A DNA stretch of 64,000 nucleotides from Paenibacillus spongiae (GTDB taxonomy: Bacteria > Bacillota > Bacilli > Paenibacillales > Paenibacillaceae): the NCBI RefSeq assembly GCF_024734895.1, contig NZ_CP091430.1:3490501-3554500 (forward strand), in the 5' to 3' direction. This document shows, piece after piece, positions 52,331 to 61,290 of the stretch. Each line of letters opens with the position of its first letter. Positions within the stretch are counted from its first letter, which is position 1. The notes below the pieces were generated by a model, which was not told the origin of the DNA, did no database searches, and saw nothing but the letters and a program-made list of their open reading frames with translations. The translations under genes and the position numbers were made by a program.

Positions 52331-52364
52331 GCCCGCCGCTGATAATAAACAGCGGCGGGCTTTT
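52331..52364 (+). terminator. Terminator behind the isomerase gene
   Basis: GCCCGCCGCT (52331-52340) pairs with AGCGGCGGGC (52351-52360), ten-base loop, TTTT behind. Confidence 0.9.
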
Positions 52365-52550
52365 ACTGTACAGCTGGATGACCTTCTGTTGTTGGAACAT
52401 TATGGTATCTCAAGAGAATTACGGAAGGAAGCTCGTCCTATGTGTTTGCTATCGAGGTCATCCATTAAACTACAGGGCTTCCCAATTGAAACAGGCATCC
52501 TCGGCCTCCATGACGACTCATGTTCTTGAATCGGGGATATTCATCGCTCA

Positions 52551-53951
52551 TCATAACGCATCGCTGTTCAGCCACGGCGTTACGCGAATCCACTCCAGCA
52601 CTTTGCTCCTCAATTCAGCGGCAACTTCCGGCTGCTCCTCCGTTCCGGCCAAGTTGTTCATCTCGTACGGGTCGCGGCGCAGATCGAAGAAGAAGGCACG
52701 ATCGTCTTCCACGGATCGGAAATCGTCGGACAGCCGGACGCCGTACAGATGATGAGCGGTCCGTATGCCGACCAGACGGGAATCGGTCTCGACGTAAGCT
52801 TCGGAGGATGCCACCACATCGCACGTACCGTCTAGAATCGGCTTCAGGCTTCTTCCTTGCACTCCGTCCGGAATAATGCCCCCTGCAATATCGAGCAGAG
52901 TCGGCATGATATCGATGATCTGCGCGACCTGCTGCCCATTAATTCGGGGATCCCAATACGCTGGAGAGTGAAAAACGAGCGGGATGCGGATTGACTCGTC
53001 ATACAATTGACTCTTGTTGAAATGTCCGTGACTGCCGAGATTGTCGCCGTGATCCGACAGAAAGACGACGATCGTCCGCTCCGAATGGCCGTGTCTCTTC
53101 AGTGCATCCATAAGCTTGCCTACCGTATCGTCTACCCATGTAGTAAGCCCATAATACAAAGCGGTCAGCTTGTTCAAATCGAAGCCCTCAGGAAGCTCGG
53201 CGGTATGGGGCATACGGTGCTGGTAATATAGAAAATCCCATAAGTAAATTTTGAACCATTCCTCGTCATATGCCGGCTTGCCTTCCTCGTCGTAAACGTT
53301 GGGGCGAAGCGGGACAGACTCCGGCGAATACATCGACTTATAGTCTTCTGGAGCGTCGTCGAGCGGCATATGCGGCGGCGAGATGTTGTAATAGAGGAAA
53401 AAAGGGCGGTCATGCGGTTTTGCGAGAAAGCGCTCGACTTGATCCGCCTCGAATTCGACGCTGAACGCTGCGACGGTTTCTTCTGCTGCTTCGGCTCCGC
53501 GGATGAATGTTTGGCCGGTATGGCGATGGTGAACGTATGGATATAGGCTCTCCTCGAACCCGATCGTCTCCGGAGCAGGGTCGATATGCCATTTGCCGAT
53601 CAGAGCGGTTCGATAGCCGAGTTTGTTCAGCTCTTCCGGCAAGGTTGGTCCTAGCATTGTGCGGCGATGTTTCGACGGATATTCCGGCAGGTGCATGCGA
53701 CCGTTCTCGTCCGGCTCCGTTATGTTGCCCGTCGTACCGATACAGCTGCGGCTGTACTGTCCGGACAACAAGCTTGAACGGGCGGGCATGCACACCGGAT
53801 TGTTCGTCACGGCATATTCGAAGCGTACGCCTTCACCGGCAAGCCGGTCGATATGGGGCGTGCGAATGATCGGGTTGCCGTAACAGCCGGTTTCGAAGGC
53901 GCGCAGCTGGTCGCACATGACGACGATTATGTTCGGCTCAGGGGATGACAT
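52551..53951 (-). CDS. Type I sulfatase (Cys-type)
   Basis: A 466-residue sulfatase with the signature C54-M-P-A-R58 (CxPxR) in 'NNPVCMPARSSLLSGQ', metal residues in 'NIIVVMCDQLRAFETG' and 'VFLSDHGDNLGSHGHFNKS'. No signal peptide, so likely cytoplasmic. It is a second, distinct sulfatase besides that at 3696; both need a formylglycine-generating maturase encoded elsewhere. Likely removes sulfate from imported sugar fragments. Start ATG 53951 follows AGGAGTG upstream. Confidence 0.92.
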   Translation of the reverse strand: MSSPEPNIIVVMCDQLRAFETGCYGNPIIRTPHIDRLAGEGVRFEYAVTNNPVCMPARSSLLSGQYSRSCIGTTGNITEPDENGRMHLPEYPSKHRRTMLGPTLPEELNKLGYRTALIGKWHIDPAPETIGFEESLYPYVHHRHTGQTFIRGAEAAEETVAAFSVEFEADQVERFLAKPHDRPFFLYYNISPPHMPLDDAPEDYKSMYSPESVPLRPNVYDEEGKPAYDEEWFKIYLWDFLYYQHRMPHTAELPEGFDLNKLTALYYGLTTWVDDTVGKLMDALKRHGHSERTIVVFLSDHGDNLGSHGHFNKSQLYDESIRIPLVFHSPAYWDPRINGQQVAQIIDIMPTLLDIAGGIIPDGVQGRSLKPILDGTCDVVASSEAYVETDSRLVGIRTAHHLYGVRLSDDFRSVEDDRAFFFDLRRDPYEMNNLAGTEEQPEVAAELRSKVLEWIRVTPWLNSDAL

Positions 53952-54139
53952 CGTTCTTCACTCCTTATCTCATGCGATCTTCCCCCCAATTGTACTTGTA
54001 TGCGCATCCAAAATCTACCGTAAGGTTTTCATATTCTGTTCATTTTTTATAGCCCTAAAGAGTCATACCTGAGTATCCGTGATCTGTTATACTATGCGGG
54101 GTGACAAGAATTCAACGGCGGAAGGATAATAATACGTTT

Positions 54140-54751
54140 ATGAAATGGTTATGGACGACTGGAATTGCGCTTATATTGCTCATGCTGCCTCAGATTGCTT
54201 TCGCTCATACTGGGCTTGAGACCGCATCGCCTTCAGAGAATGAATTGATTAAGGAGCCTCTCACGGAAATTCGGTTGAAGTTCAATACGGATATTGAGAC
54301 GTTAAGTCGAATTACTCTCAAAGATGAGCAAGAAAATGAAATTGCTATAGCTGTCGAGATCGATCAAGATACGATGACCGGCACGCTGGATAAACCGCTG
54401 GATAATGGAAAATACACGGTGAATTGGAGCATAATGGGGGAGGACACGCACGTTATCAAAGGCAACTATACCTTTACTGTAGATGCGCCGGTTGTAGAGC
54501 CTCCAAAAGAAGAAGCGAAGGTGCCTGAACCGGCTCCCCTGGACAGTCAAGAGGATCCAGCTGCCGCGGCGTCAACCCATTCATCGGCGTACGATAACGG
54601 CGAAACCGCTCAAACGGCATCGCCCGACAAGAAAACTTCTGAAACAACAAAGCAAACATCATACAGCTGGATTTATTACGTCGTAGGTGCAGTATTACTT
54701 CTGTTTGTGCTCGATTGGATACTCGGTAAAAGAAGAAAACAACAATCATGA
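54140..54751 (+). CDS. CopC-like copper-binding protein with membrane anchor
   Basis: A 203-residue protein. The signal peptide 'LWTTGIALILLMLPQIAFA' would be cut right before H23, leaving an N-terminal His, a known Cu(II) ligand in CopC. The CopC beta-sandwich follows ('SPSENELIKEPLTEIRLKFN') and ends with a DxH motif in 'MGEDTHVIKGNYTF', another copper ligand set. A Pro/Ser-rich spacer leads to a C-terminal membrane helix 'WIYYVVGAVLLLFVLDWI' and a basic tail. ATG 54140 is preferred over GTG 54101 because only it gives a normal signal peptide. No CopD gene is adjacent. Confidence 0.88.
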   Translation: MKWLWTTGIALILLMLPQIAFAHTGLETASPSENELIKEPLTEIRLKFNTDIETLSRITLKDEQENEIAIAVEIDQDTMTGTLDKPLDNGKYTVNWSIMGEDTHVIKGNYTFTVDAPVVEPPKEEAKVPEPAPLDSQEDPAAAASTHSSAYDNGETAQTASPDKKTSETTKQTSYSWIYYVVGAVLLLFVLDWILGKRRKQQS

Positions 54752-54758
54752 TTTCAAG

Positions 54759-54793
54759 CCGTCACCCGGTCATGCATCGGGTGACGGTTTTTT
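54759..54793 (+). terminator. Terminator behind the CopC-like gene
   Basis: CCGTCACCCG (54759-54768) pairs with CGGGTGACGG (54778-54787), nine-base loop, six T. Confidence 0.92.
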
Positions 54794-54824
54794 GCGTTAA
54801 CGATGCGTTTATCCTTATACGGGG

Positions 54825-55268
54825 CTATTTCGGAAACTTGACGTTCACTTCATGAAAGTAATCGTCGATCTCTTGCTTCCGCATATGCAGCTGCAAGATC
54901 CCATTCTTATATACCGCCAAACAGCTGTCCGGAACGACATAAGTGGTCAGTTTAATGATTTTCCTATTGTTTTCCGGATAGCCTTCCAGCCGGATGCGGT
55001 TGACGCCGGTATATATGCTAACATTCCTGGCTTCTTTCTCGGATAGATGCAATTTGACGATGACGTTTTTGTGAGTTTCAAACATTTCCATCTGGTAATT
55101 CTTTGTGCGGGAATTAATGTTAACCGGCTTAGGCAGAAATTGCTTCATTGCATCCTGTACGTATTTTTCTATCCACGAAAAGTTATCTAGTTTGTCGTTG
55201 AGATTAAACGGAATATCATTTTCCCAAAACGGCTTGAAGTTCGGTGCTTCATTCTTCGAATCATCCAC
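54825..55268 (-). CDS. Hsp20/alpha-crystallin-like protein next to gerP genes
   Basis: A 147-residue protein whose C-terminal 90 residues follow the small heat-shock fold: 'MFETHKNVIVKLHLSEKEAR', 'VSIYTGVNRIRLEGYP', 'KLTTYVVPDSCLAVYKNGIL' and 'QLHMRK'. Hsp20-like proteins of spore formers (CotM, CotP, GerT) act in the spore coat, and its neighbours are germination genes, so a coat role is likely. Start at GTG 55268, five bases behind GAGGTGG; GTG 55277 overlaps that site. It is the second gene of a small unit with the GerPD-like gene. Confidence 0.78.
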   Translation of the reverse strand: MDDSKNEAPNFKPFWENDIPFNLNDKLDNFSWIEKYVQDAMKQFLPKPVNINSRTKNYQMEMFETHKNVIVKLHLSEKEARNVSIYTGVNRIRLEGYPENNRKIIKLTTYVVPDSCLAVYKNGILQLHMRKQEIDDYFHEVNVKFPK

Positions 55269-55300
55269 GATAACCACCTCAATGTCGTCATTTTTATTGG

Positions 55301-55489
55301 TTAAGGGTTGTTTTCGTTATGTTTCAAGGGCACTCGGGGATCGAAAATCAACGAATCCGCCGGTGTATCGAAGATTGAGGAGTTGACAATGGTTTCCGTA
55401 TCGCCAATCAATACGACGGTTGAACTGCCGATTCCGGCAATTTCCATGCTCCCTACTTTGATGCACTTATTTATGATGGTCACTTTCAT
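55301..55489 (-). CDS. GerPD-like spore germination protein (extra copy)
   Basis: A 62-residue protein with the GerP pattern 'VTIINKCIKVGSMEIAGIGS', 'SSTVVLIGDTETIVNSSIFD' and 'TPADSLIF'. It resembles GerPD, and a second GerPD stands in the main operon at 56802, so this is a paralogue. ATG 55489 follows GGGAGGC. Divergent from gerPA, with the Hsp20-like gene downstream. A possible mother-cell -10 (CATAGATTA, 55550-55542) lies upstream; its -35 is unclear. Confidence 0.8.
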   Translation of the reverse strand: MKVTIINKCIKVGSMEIAGIGSSTVVLIGDTETIVNSSIFDTPADSLIFDPRVPLKHNENNP

Positions 55490-55572
55490 CGGGCATTGCC
55501 TCCCTTGCTTGAAACGGTCATGAACGGCCGCCTGCTTTCTATAATCTATGCAGTTACAGGGGATGAATGAAT

Positions 55573-55598
55573 ACTCGGAAATACGGCATCATAGGATA
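55573..55598 (+). promoter_or_regulatory. Candidate sigma-K promoter of the gerP operon
   Basis: The -10 CATAGGATA (55590-55598) matches the sigma-K consensus CATAnnnTA, and an AC at 55573-55574 sits at a suitable -35 distance. The gerP operon of B. subtilis is transcribed by sigma-K, supporting this. The short elements could occur by chance. Confidence 0.6.
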
Positions 55599-55669
55599 CT
55601 TATGGGAGCCGTCACATCGTTGGAAGCGAGATCCAGTATTTAGGCTCGAAAAAAAAAGGGTGTCGATCA

Positions 55670-55906
55670 ATGCCGGCCATTGTTGGAGCCATTAATGTGA
55701 ACAATAACAGCGGAGTTTTTAATATAGGCGATGTTGGAACCATTGCGCCAAGCAGCTTTAACACGACGTTCGCCGGCGGCGGATCTTTCAATTCCGGGGA
55801 TACCTTAAACATCAACAATTCGCCTAGCATTATCAACATCTATGGAAACGATGTATATGAGCAAAATTTCATTGACGGTACAGATCAGGAGGACATCCAA
55901 CCATGA
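55670..55906 (+). CDS. gerPA: Spore germination protein GerPA
   Basis: A 78-residue protein beginning MPAIVGAINVNNNSGVFNIG, with 'GTIAPSSFNTTFAGGGSFNS' typical of GerPA/GerPF. GerP proteins are needed for passage of germinants through the spore coat. Ribosome site AAGGGTG; the stop overlaps gerPB as ATGA. First gene of a six-gene operon. Confidence 0.92.
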   Translation: MPAIVGAINVNNNSGVFNIGDVGTIAPSSFNTTFAGGGSFNSGDTLNINNSPSIINIYGNDVYEQNFIDGTDQEDIQP

Positions 55907-56136
55907 ATTTATTCGTCCACCAGAATATTGTCATTCATAATCTGAAGGTTGAGGCCATATCGAATTCATCGGTTCTCCAGATCGGAAGCGCGGGGATTAT
56001 TAAGCCCTTGTCGCAGCTTTATAATACAGGAGGGTTTACGCAACCTGCACCGGCGGCAGGCTTACTGCCTTCAGTGGTTCCAGCTTCGGACATACCGTTT
56101 ATCCCTCTGACCCCTTTATCCCAAACGGTTCGATAA
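55903..56136 (+). CDS. gerPB: Spore germination protein GerPB
   Basis: A 77-residue protein with 'VHQNIVIHNLKVEAISNSSV' and 'LQIGSAGIIKPLSQLYNTGG', the diagnostic GerPB core, and a Pro-rich end. Coupled to gerPA by a four-base overlap with AGGAGGAC upstream. Confidence 0.93.
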   Translation: MNLFVHQNIVIHNLKVEAISNSSVLQIGSAGIIKPLSQLYNTGGFTQPAPAAGLLPSVVPASDIPFIPLTPLSQTVR

Positions 56137-56173
56137 ACGTTCGAGCGATTTTCCGGAGGAGAGGTTGATTCAA

Positions 56174-56800
56174 ATGCACGTGCCCCAGGAAATATTACAA
56201 TTTTTACAGCAATTGAACGGTTACATGCATTATCAAAATGAACAAATTCGGCAAATGGATGCGAAGCTTCAAGACGTGATCCAGGAGCTTAAACGGTTAA
56301 AGCAGCATAATGCCGAACCGCCCGTCATCCGCAACGAGTACCGGTTTGACTTGTTGAAGGTGGAAAAATTAGAGGGGACGTTAAACATCGGCATCAATCC
56401 GAACGGATCGGATTCGGATTCGTCCATAGAAGAATTCGCCGTCGAACAAACCTTGGACGCGCCGTCGTTGATTGAAAAACAATATCCGCAGCTCCTTCCG
56501 GATCTTCAGCAGCAAGTGGATAATTATTTAAACAATGGTGCTTATGATTCACTTAACGAGTTGGAATCGCAATATAAGTACCCGCTCGACACGCAATATC
56601 GCAAGTTTATCGTGGAGGACGTAAAGAAACAAACCGACAAGCGGATCCGCGATTATTTGAAACGTGTCCGTCCCGATGATGCAACGCCGGAACAATTGAC
56701 ATCCATACAGCAATCGGTGTATGAGGATGTCAAACGAGACATCGAGAAAACGTTTGAATCCTTTATGAAAAATATGCTCCGAAAGGAGAATGGAACATAA
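56174..56800 (+). CDS. gerPC: Spore germination protein GerPC
   Basis: A 208-residue protein with a coiled-coil N-terminus ('LQFLQQLNGYMHYQNEQIRQ'-like, 'MDAKLQDVIQELKRLKQH') and acidic middle, as in GerPC. ATG 56174 follows GGAGGAGAGG; TTG 56165 is a weaker alternative. It lies in the canonical third position of the operon. Confidence 0.88.
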   Translation: MHVPQEILQFLQQLNGYMHYQNEQIRQMDAKLQDVIQELKRLKQHNAEPPVIRNEYRFDLLKVEKLEGTLNIGINPNGSDSDSSIEEFAVEQTLDAPSLIEKQYPQLLPDLQQQVDNYLNNGAYDSLNELESQYKYPLDTQYRKFIVEDVKKQTDKRIRDYLKRVRPDDATPEQLTSIQQSVYEDVKRDIEKTFESFMKNMLRKENGT

Positions 56801-56801
56801 G

Positions 56802-56996
56802 ATGGAATATACGGTGATCAATGGCGAACTCGAGGTTGACTGTGTTAAAATGACTTTTTTGAGCACGGCATCCACGTTTATGGTAGGAGACATCGAGACG
56901 ATTTCGTTGTTCAGCGCGTTCGAAGGTCCGCCGGAAAAATTGATTGTCGGCGTTACGATACCGATTGCGGCTCCGGTAATTCCAACTATCGAGTAA
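56802..56996 (+). CDS. gerPD: Spore germination protein GerPD
   Basis: A 64-residue protein starting MEYTVINGELEVDCVKM, with 'MVGDIETISLFSAFEGPPEK' and LIVG, the GerPD pattern. ATG 56802 matches the family start; an ATG at 56790 overlaps the end of gerPC. The main-operon copy, beside the divergent paralogue at 55301. Confidence 0.88.
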   Translation: MEYTVINGELEVDCVKMTFLSTASTFMVGDIETISLFSAFEGPPEKLIVGVTIPIAAPVIPTIE

Positions 56997-57010
56997 AGGG
57001 GCGGTCGGCA

Positions 57011-57391
57011 TTGGCCAGAATTTCTTCCGTCGGACATATTCGTATTACGGATATCGGAATTACCACGGTTGCTGAGATTGGGGATTCGGAACGAATCATG
57101 CCGGCCAATTATGTCATTGCCGTTCAACGCGAGAGGGCGATTTTTTTCCAAAACGAATTTTCATTTCTGGATTGGGAGATTTTTTTTCGGCCGATCGTTC
57201 AACCGGTAGTCAATGAAAATATCAAGATGACAACGATCAATGAATCCCCAGTGATTGGCGTGCGTAACATCGATCTGTTCAGTGTCTCATCCTCCGCTGT
57301 CTTCCATATCGGTTCAAGCGATTCCCTGAAAGCCGAGACACGAATTAAACATATCCGGCATCTGCTAAGAGAGAGGCCCCAATCGTTGTGA
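57011..57391 (+). CDS. gerPE: Spore germination protein GerPE
   Basis: A 126-residue protein. It contains two GerP-like half repeats ('ISSVGHIRITDIGITTVAEI' and 'LFSVSSSAVFHIGSSDSLKA'). The start is TTG 57011 behind AAAGGGGCGG; no ATG is available. Fifth position of the gerP operon. Confidence 0.85.
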   Translation: MARISSVGHIRITDIGITTVAEIGDSERIMPANYVIAVQRERAIFFQNEFSFLDWEIFFRPIVQPVVNENIKMTTINESPVIGVRNIDLFSVSSSAVFHIGSSDSLKAETRIKHIRHLLRERPQSL

Positions 57392-57470
57392 AATTCAAAT
57401 TCTGGCCCAGACGCGCAAAGCGTAAGTCTTATGCCGTTTGCGGCTCTACCCCTAAAAGGGGGGATGATCC

Positions 57471-57686
57471 ATGCCATCCTTAGTTGGTTCAGTCAATATT
57501 AACAGCAATGACGGAGTGGTCAATTTTGGCGATACATTGAATATTTCACCGAAAACCGCCAATAAGGCGATTTCAGGTCAAGGCGGGGGGAATACGGGGA
57601 ATGTCGTCATTACATTGAACGGGGCGAATATAAACAATACGAGTGATCCTGATGTCATTGACGAACCGATTCTGGGAAATGCTTGA
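57471..57686 (+). CDS. gerPF: Spore germination protein GerPF
   Basis: A 71-residue protein reading MPSLVGSVNINSNDGVVNFG, then 'DTLNISPKTANKAISGQGGG' and 'NNTSDPDVIDEPILGNA', the GerPF/GerPA pattern. Strong AAGGGGGGATGATCC ribosome site. Last gene, followed by a terminator. Confidence 0.92.
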   Translation: MPSLVGSVNINSNDGVVNFGDTLNISPKTANKAISGQGGGNTGNVVITLNGANINNTSDPDVIDEPILGNA

Positions 57687-57687
57687 A

Positions 57688-57730
57688 TGTGAAAGGGACA
57701 TCGCATCTTTTGATGGATGTCCCTTTCACA
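57688..57730. terminator. Terminator of the gerP operon
   Basis: Stem TGTGAAAGGGACATC (57688-57702) with GATGTCCCTTTCACA (57716-57730), 13-base loop. Symmetric flanks may also serve the convergent gene at 57775. Confidence 0.85.
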
Positions 57731-57774
57731 TTCGTTTGGACGATTGTATACCCTGCCTTTAAGGATTGGCATTC

Positions 57775-58389
57775 TTATGATCGCGCTTCATCGGAAGCGA
57801 GTATTGACAGTGGATGCCTCTTCGCCCGATAAGCAAGAAAAAGCGCGGTACCCGCTGCCCCTGCGGTTCCGCATAGGATATCGAGCATCGTATCGGTCAG
57901 ACTGCCGTTCTGGCTGTTGAGCCCGAACAGCCGGTCGACGGTAAATTCGTAAATTTCCCAACATCCTGCCATAGCAACAGCAAAGAACAGAGAGAACCAG
58001 ACGGCAATGGGGGGAGGGAATTCGGACATACCCTGTTTTTGGATCATCTTTCTGATTACCAGCAACCCGATGAAGCAAAGAATAACGCCGGAAAGCAAAT
58101 GCTCGATTTTGTCCAGATACGGAATGACGCCATAAAAACCAAATAAGTTGCCGATCAGCATGGCTAGCGCAACGAAAAAAAGAACGGAAAACCGAAGAGT
58201 AGGAAACAGCTCGGTCTTCGTCCATCTGACCATTCCCCGAATGAGAAGCAAGACCGTTAACGTCAATATCGCTTGAAAGCTTTTGGCGTATACCTCATGC
58301 AAAGTGTAATAGACGGCGGACAAGATGCAAACGGCATACAGTCCGATCTCAAAGATAGCGTTAAACTGCTGTTTTTTCTTCCGTGACAT
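57775..58389 (-). CDS. Multi-spanning membrane protein (DUF2238/YjdF-like)
   Basis: A 204-residue membrane protein with about five to six hydrophobic segments ('AILTLTVLLLIRGMVRW', 'FSVLFFVALAMLIGNLFGF', 'LLSGVILCFIGLLVI'). Conserved-looking 'DKIEHLLSG' and 'WEIYEFTVDRLFGLNSQNGS', with 'TDTMLDILCGTAGAAGTALF', fit the DUF2238 family. ATG 58389 follows AAAGGGG. Function unknown. Confidence 0.82.
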   Translation of the reverse strand: MSRKKKQQFNAIFEIGLYAVCILSAVYYTLHEVYAKSFQAILTLTVLLLIRGMVRWTKTELFPTLRFSVLFFVALAMLIGNLFGFYGVIPYLDKIEHLLSGVILCFIGLLVIRKMIQKQGMSEFPPPIAVWFSLFFAVAMAGCWEIYEFTVDRLFGLNSQNGSLTDTMLDILCGTAGAAGTALFLAYRAKRHPLSILASDEARS

Positions 58390-58488
58390 AATTCCCCTTT
58401 CGAAGACGTTTCTTGATGAAATCATTATCAGTTATGCTTGTCAATCTATTATATAATGAAATCGCTTAGCATTGAAACGAACACCCCT

Positions 58489-59277
58489 TTAATGCAAAGG
58501 GGTGTCGGTGTCGATGAATTGTTTGATCAATCGGTTTAACTTTCCGGCAGCCTTCGTTGGAATCCGATGATCGATGTTCTTGAAGTAATATAACTCGTTC
58601 TTCGCCAATCGTTGGTGCAATAATTTGGCGTACGGATGGAATGGTCTGTCTTTCTCACCATAAACCAGCAATACGGGCTGGCTTATCTGTCGCAATCGAT
58701 CCGTACAATCGTAATGCAAGCTGTATTGATAATACTGTTTGGCATTCATAGGGTTTGTTTTATTAGCGTCGTTAAATAACTTTCGAAAGAAGGATGTATT
58801 ACTATGGGATTGTGCCCAAGCTGTAATAAGCGCAATCGGACAGACCATTCCGATTTCTGAACAGATGCGGCCTAGCGATATTTTGGTTCTTAGCTTGCGG
58901 TCTGCGACTTCGGACATTCCGCCAATAACGATTCCGCCAAAAGCCCTGTCCGGTTGAGCCAGCAGAAACTCAAGCACGATCGAACCACCAGTTGAGTAGC
59001 CGCATAAATATGCTTTATCGATCTCCAACCGATCCATCAACTGCTTGATATCCTCGACAATCAAGGAATAAGTAATCTTTTCCCTGGAAGGTCCGCTTCG
59101 GCCGTGACCCCGGATATCAAATGCGATTGTACGAAAATGTGCCGATAGTCCTTGGAGCTGGTAATGAAAATTCACGCTGGTCAATACCGGGGGATGGATG
59201 AATATAATCGGTGTACCTGTCCCAAGCTCAGAGTAATGCATCTTATACCCATTAATATCGGCATATTCCTCAATCAT
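58489..59277 (-). CDS. Alpha/beta hydrolase
   Basis: A 262-residue hydrolase: 'GTPIIFIHPPVLTSVNFHYQ' (oxyanion region), 'TIAFDIRGHGRSGPS', nucleophile elbow G-Y-S-T-G in 'AYLCGYSTGGSIVLEFLL', acid in 'VLLVYGEKDRPFHPY' and base His in 'KNIDHRIPT'. ATG 59277 follows GAGAGGAGAAC. Monocistronic; substrate unknown. Confidence 0.88.
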   Translation of the reverse strand: MIEEYADINGYKMHYSELGTGTPIIFIHPPVLTSVNFHYQLQGLSAHFRTIAFDIRGHGRSGPSREKITYSLIVEDIKQLMDRLEIDKAYLCGYSTGGSIVLEFLLAQPDRAFGGIVIGGMSEVADRKLRTKISLGRICSEIGMVCPIALITAWAQSHSNTSFFRKLFNDANKTNPMNAKQYYQYSLHYDCTDRLRQISQPVLLVYGEKDRPFHPYAKLLHQRLAKNELYYFKNIDHRIPTKAAGKLNRLIKQFIDTDTPLH

Positions 59278-59605
59278 CACAACTGTTCTCCTCTCCGCGA
59301 TCGCGTCAATTTGCTGGATGATGAACAAAATCACAAAACTCTTAATAAAGACTAATTTAACTTACTAAGTAGGCAAACATTCAAGGAAAAAACTGTATGC
59401 CATTGCCGTAGAACGACGGCTTAAAGAATAGTTGAATTGGCTTCATCCCATAAAAAATCTCTGTGCCAGTGCGCTATCCATATGTGAAAGGAGTATAATA
59501 AATTGGCATGAGAAAACACTAAAGGAGCTGCCTTCTTAAGATGATCTTTATTTCATACAAATGAAAAAACGAAGATACACGAATACATAAATAAAAGGAG
59601 ATCCG
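59278..59605. other. Divergent intergenic region
   Basis: Between the divergent hydrolase and selO no gene is recognised. A short hairpin GCCGT/ACGGC occurs near 59406-59421. Two tiny ATG frames of four and eight codons with AAAGGAG-like sites stand at about 59508-59556 but are too short to support. Confidence 0.4.
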
Positions 59606-61081
59606 ATGACAGAAGACAAAGCATTATCCGAAGCAGGATGGAACTTTGACAACAGCTATGCCCGTTTGCCGGTAGCATTCTTCACCAGGCAGAACCCAAC
59701 CCCCGTAAGCTCGCCCAAACTGATTATTCTTAATGGTCCATTGGCAGCATCGCTAGGTTTGAACGCTCAAGCGCTGCAAAGCGGTGATGGTGCAGCGGTG
59801 TTTGCCGGCAACCAAGTCCCCGTAGGCGCAGAACCACTTGCTCAAGCATATGCGGGCCATCAGTTCGGGCACTTTAACATGTTAGGGGACGGCCGGGCGC
59901 TGCTGCTCGGCGAACAGATTACCCCTTCAGGGGAACGAGTCGATGTTCAGCTCAAGGGTTCAGGCGCAACACCATACTCCCGCCGCGGCGACGGCCGCGC
60001 GGCACTCGGACCGATGCTGCGCGAATACATCATCAGCGAAGCCATGCAAGCGCTTGGTATTGCTACCACCCGCAGCCTGGCTGTCGTGACAACCGGAGAT
60101 TCGATCATCCGCGAAACCGAGCTGCCGGGTGCAGTCCTGACCCGTGTGGCTGCCAGTCACCTGCGCGTCGGCACCTTTCAATATGCCGCAAATTGGGGTG
60201 GCGGGAAAGAATTAAGAACTCTGGCCGATTACGCATTGCAAAGACATTTTCCAGAAGCTGATACGGATGGGAACCCTTACTTGACTCTATTGCGGGAAGT
60301 CATTAAACGTCAGGCCGGGCTAATCGCCAAATGGCAGCTCGTCGGCTTTATTCATGGAGTGATGAATACAGACAACATGGCCATTAGCGGGGAAACCATA
60401 GATTATGGCCCGTGTGCCTTCATGGATGCTTTCGACCCGGCAACCGTATTCAGCTCCATTGACGTTCAAGGCCGCTATGCATATGGCAACCAGCCGCATA
60501 TTGCCGCATGGAATCTTGCGAGATTCGCTGAAACTTTACTGCCGCTGCTGGATGATAACGAGGAGCAGGCTGTCAAGCTGGCTGAGGATGCCATGTCAGA
60601 CTTTAGCGAGCTATATCACCAGCATTGGCTTAACGGAATGAGAGCGAAGCTGGGCATCTTTAACGAAGAGGCGGAGGATGAAGCTCTTATTGTTGATCTG
60701 CTCCGCATGATGCAGAAGAGCCGTGCGGACTACACCAATACTTTCCGCGCATTGACGTTTGATAAGCCTGAGGAAACGGTTCTGTATGGTACGGAAGAAT
60801 TTACTTCGTGGCATGAGCTGTGGGAGGGGAGACTAGGCAGGCAGCAGGAAGATAAAGCTTCCTCGCATCAATTGATGCGAAGCAGCAATCCCGCGCTAAT
60901 TCCCCGGAACCATCGGGTAGAAGAAGCATTGGATGCCGCGGTGAAGCAAGGTGATTACAGCGTGATGAATCAGCTTCTTGCAGTTCTATCGAAACCTTAT
61001 GCACATACACCTGATCAGCTTGATTACGCTGATCCGCCTGCGCCAGCCACACGTCCTTACCGAACCTTCTGCGGCACTTGA
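59606..61081 (+). CDS. selO: Protein adenylyltransferase SelO (YdiU/UPF0061)
   Basis: A 491-residue pseudokinase that transfers AMP to proteins and is linked to redox stress. Family landmarks: '[20 protein letters not shown]', '[19 protein letters not shown]', '[20 protein letters not shown]' and 'YGPCAFMD'. The C-terminal tail YRTFCGT carries Cys where eukaryotic SelO has selenocysteine. Ribosome site AAAAGGAGATCC. Followed by a terminator. Confidence 0.95.
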   Translation: MTEDKALSEAGWNFDNSYARLPVAFFTRQNPTPVSSPKLIILNGPLAASLGLNAQALQSGDGAAVFAGNQVPVGAEPLAQAYAGHQFGHFNMLGDGRALLLGEQITPSGERVDVQLKGSGATPYSRRGDGRAALGPMLREYIISEAMQALGIATTRSLAVVTTGDSIIRETELPGAVLTRVAASHLRVGTFQYAANWGGGKELRTLADYALQRHFPEADTDGNPYLTLLREVIKRQAGLIAKWQLVGFIHGVMNTDNMAISGETIDYGPCAFMDAFDPATVFSSIDVQGRYAYGNQPHIAAWNLARFAETLLPLLDDNEEQAVKLAEDAMSDFSELYHQHWLNGMRAKLGIFNEEAEDEALIVDLLRMMQKSRADYTNTFRALTFDKPEETVLYGTEEFTSWHELWEGRLGRQQEDKASSHQLMRSSNPALIPRNHRVEEALDAAVKQGDYSVMNQLLAVLSKPYAHTPDQLDYADPPAPATRPYRTFCGT

Positions 61082-61122
61082 TACAGAATGGATAATCCGG
61101 TAATTTCAATATAAATGATTAG

Positions 61123-61147
61123 AAAGGGCCACCAGTTGGCCCTTTTT
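61123..61147 (+). terminator. Terminator behind selO
   Basis: AAAGGGCCA (61123-61131) pairs with TGGCCCTTT (61137-61145), five-base loop, T-run. Confidence 0.9.
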
Positions 61148-61290
61148 CTACATATGAATGAGTATGGACCCTACTGATCCTACGAGAGAGGCAATATAGA
61201 GACCTAATAACCATATACCAGCATCCGTAATAAATTCACGAGTTCCTTCATACCTTCGAGAAGAATAACGTTGAAAGGGGGGGACCGCGT

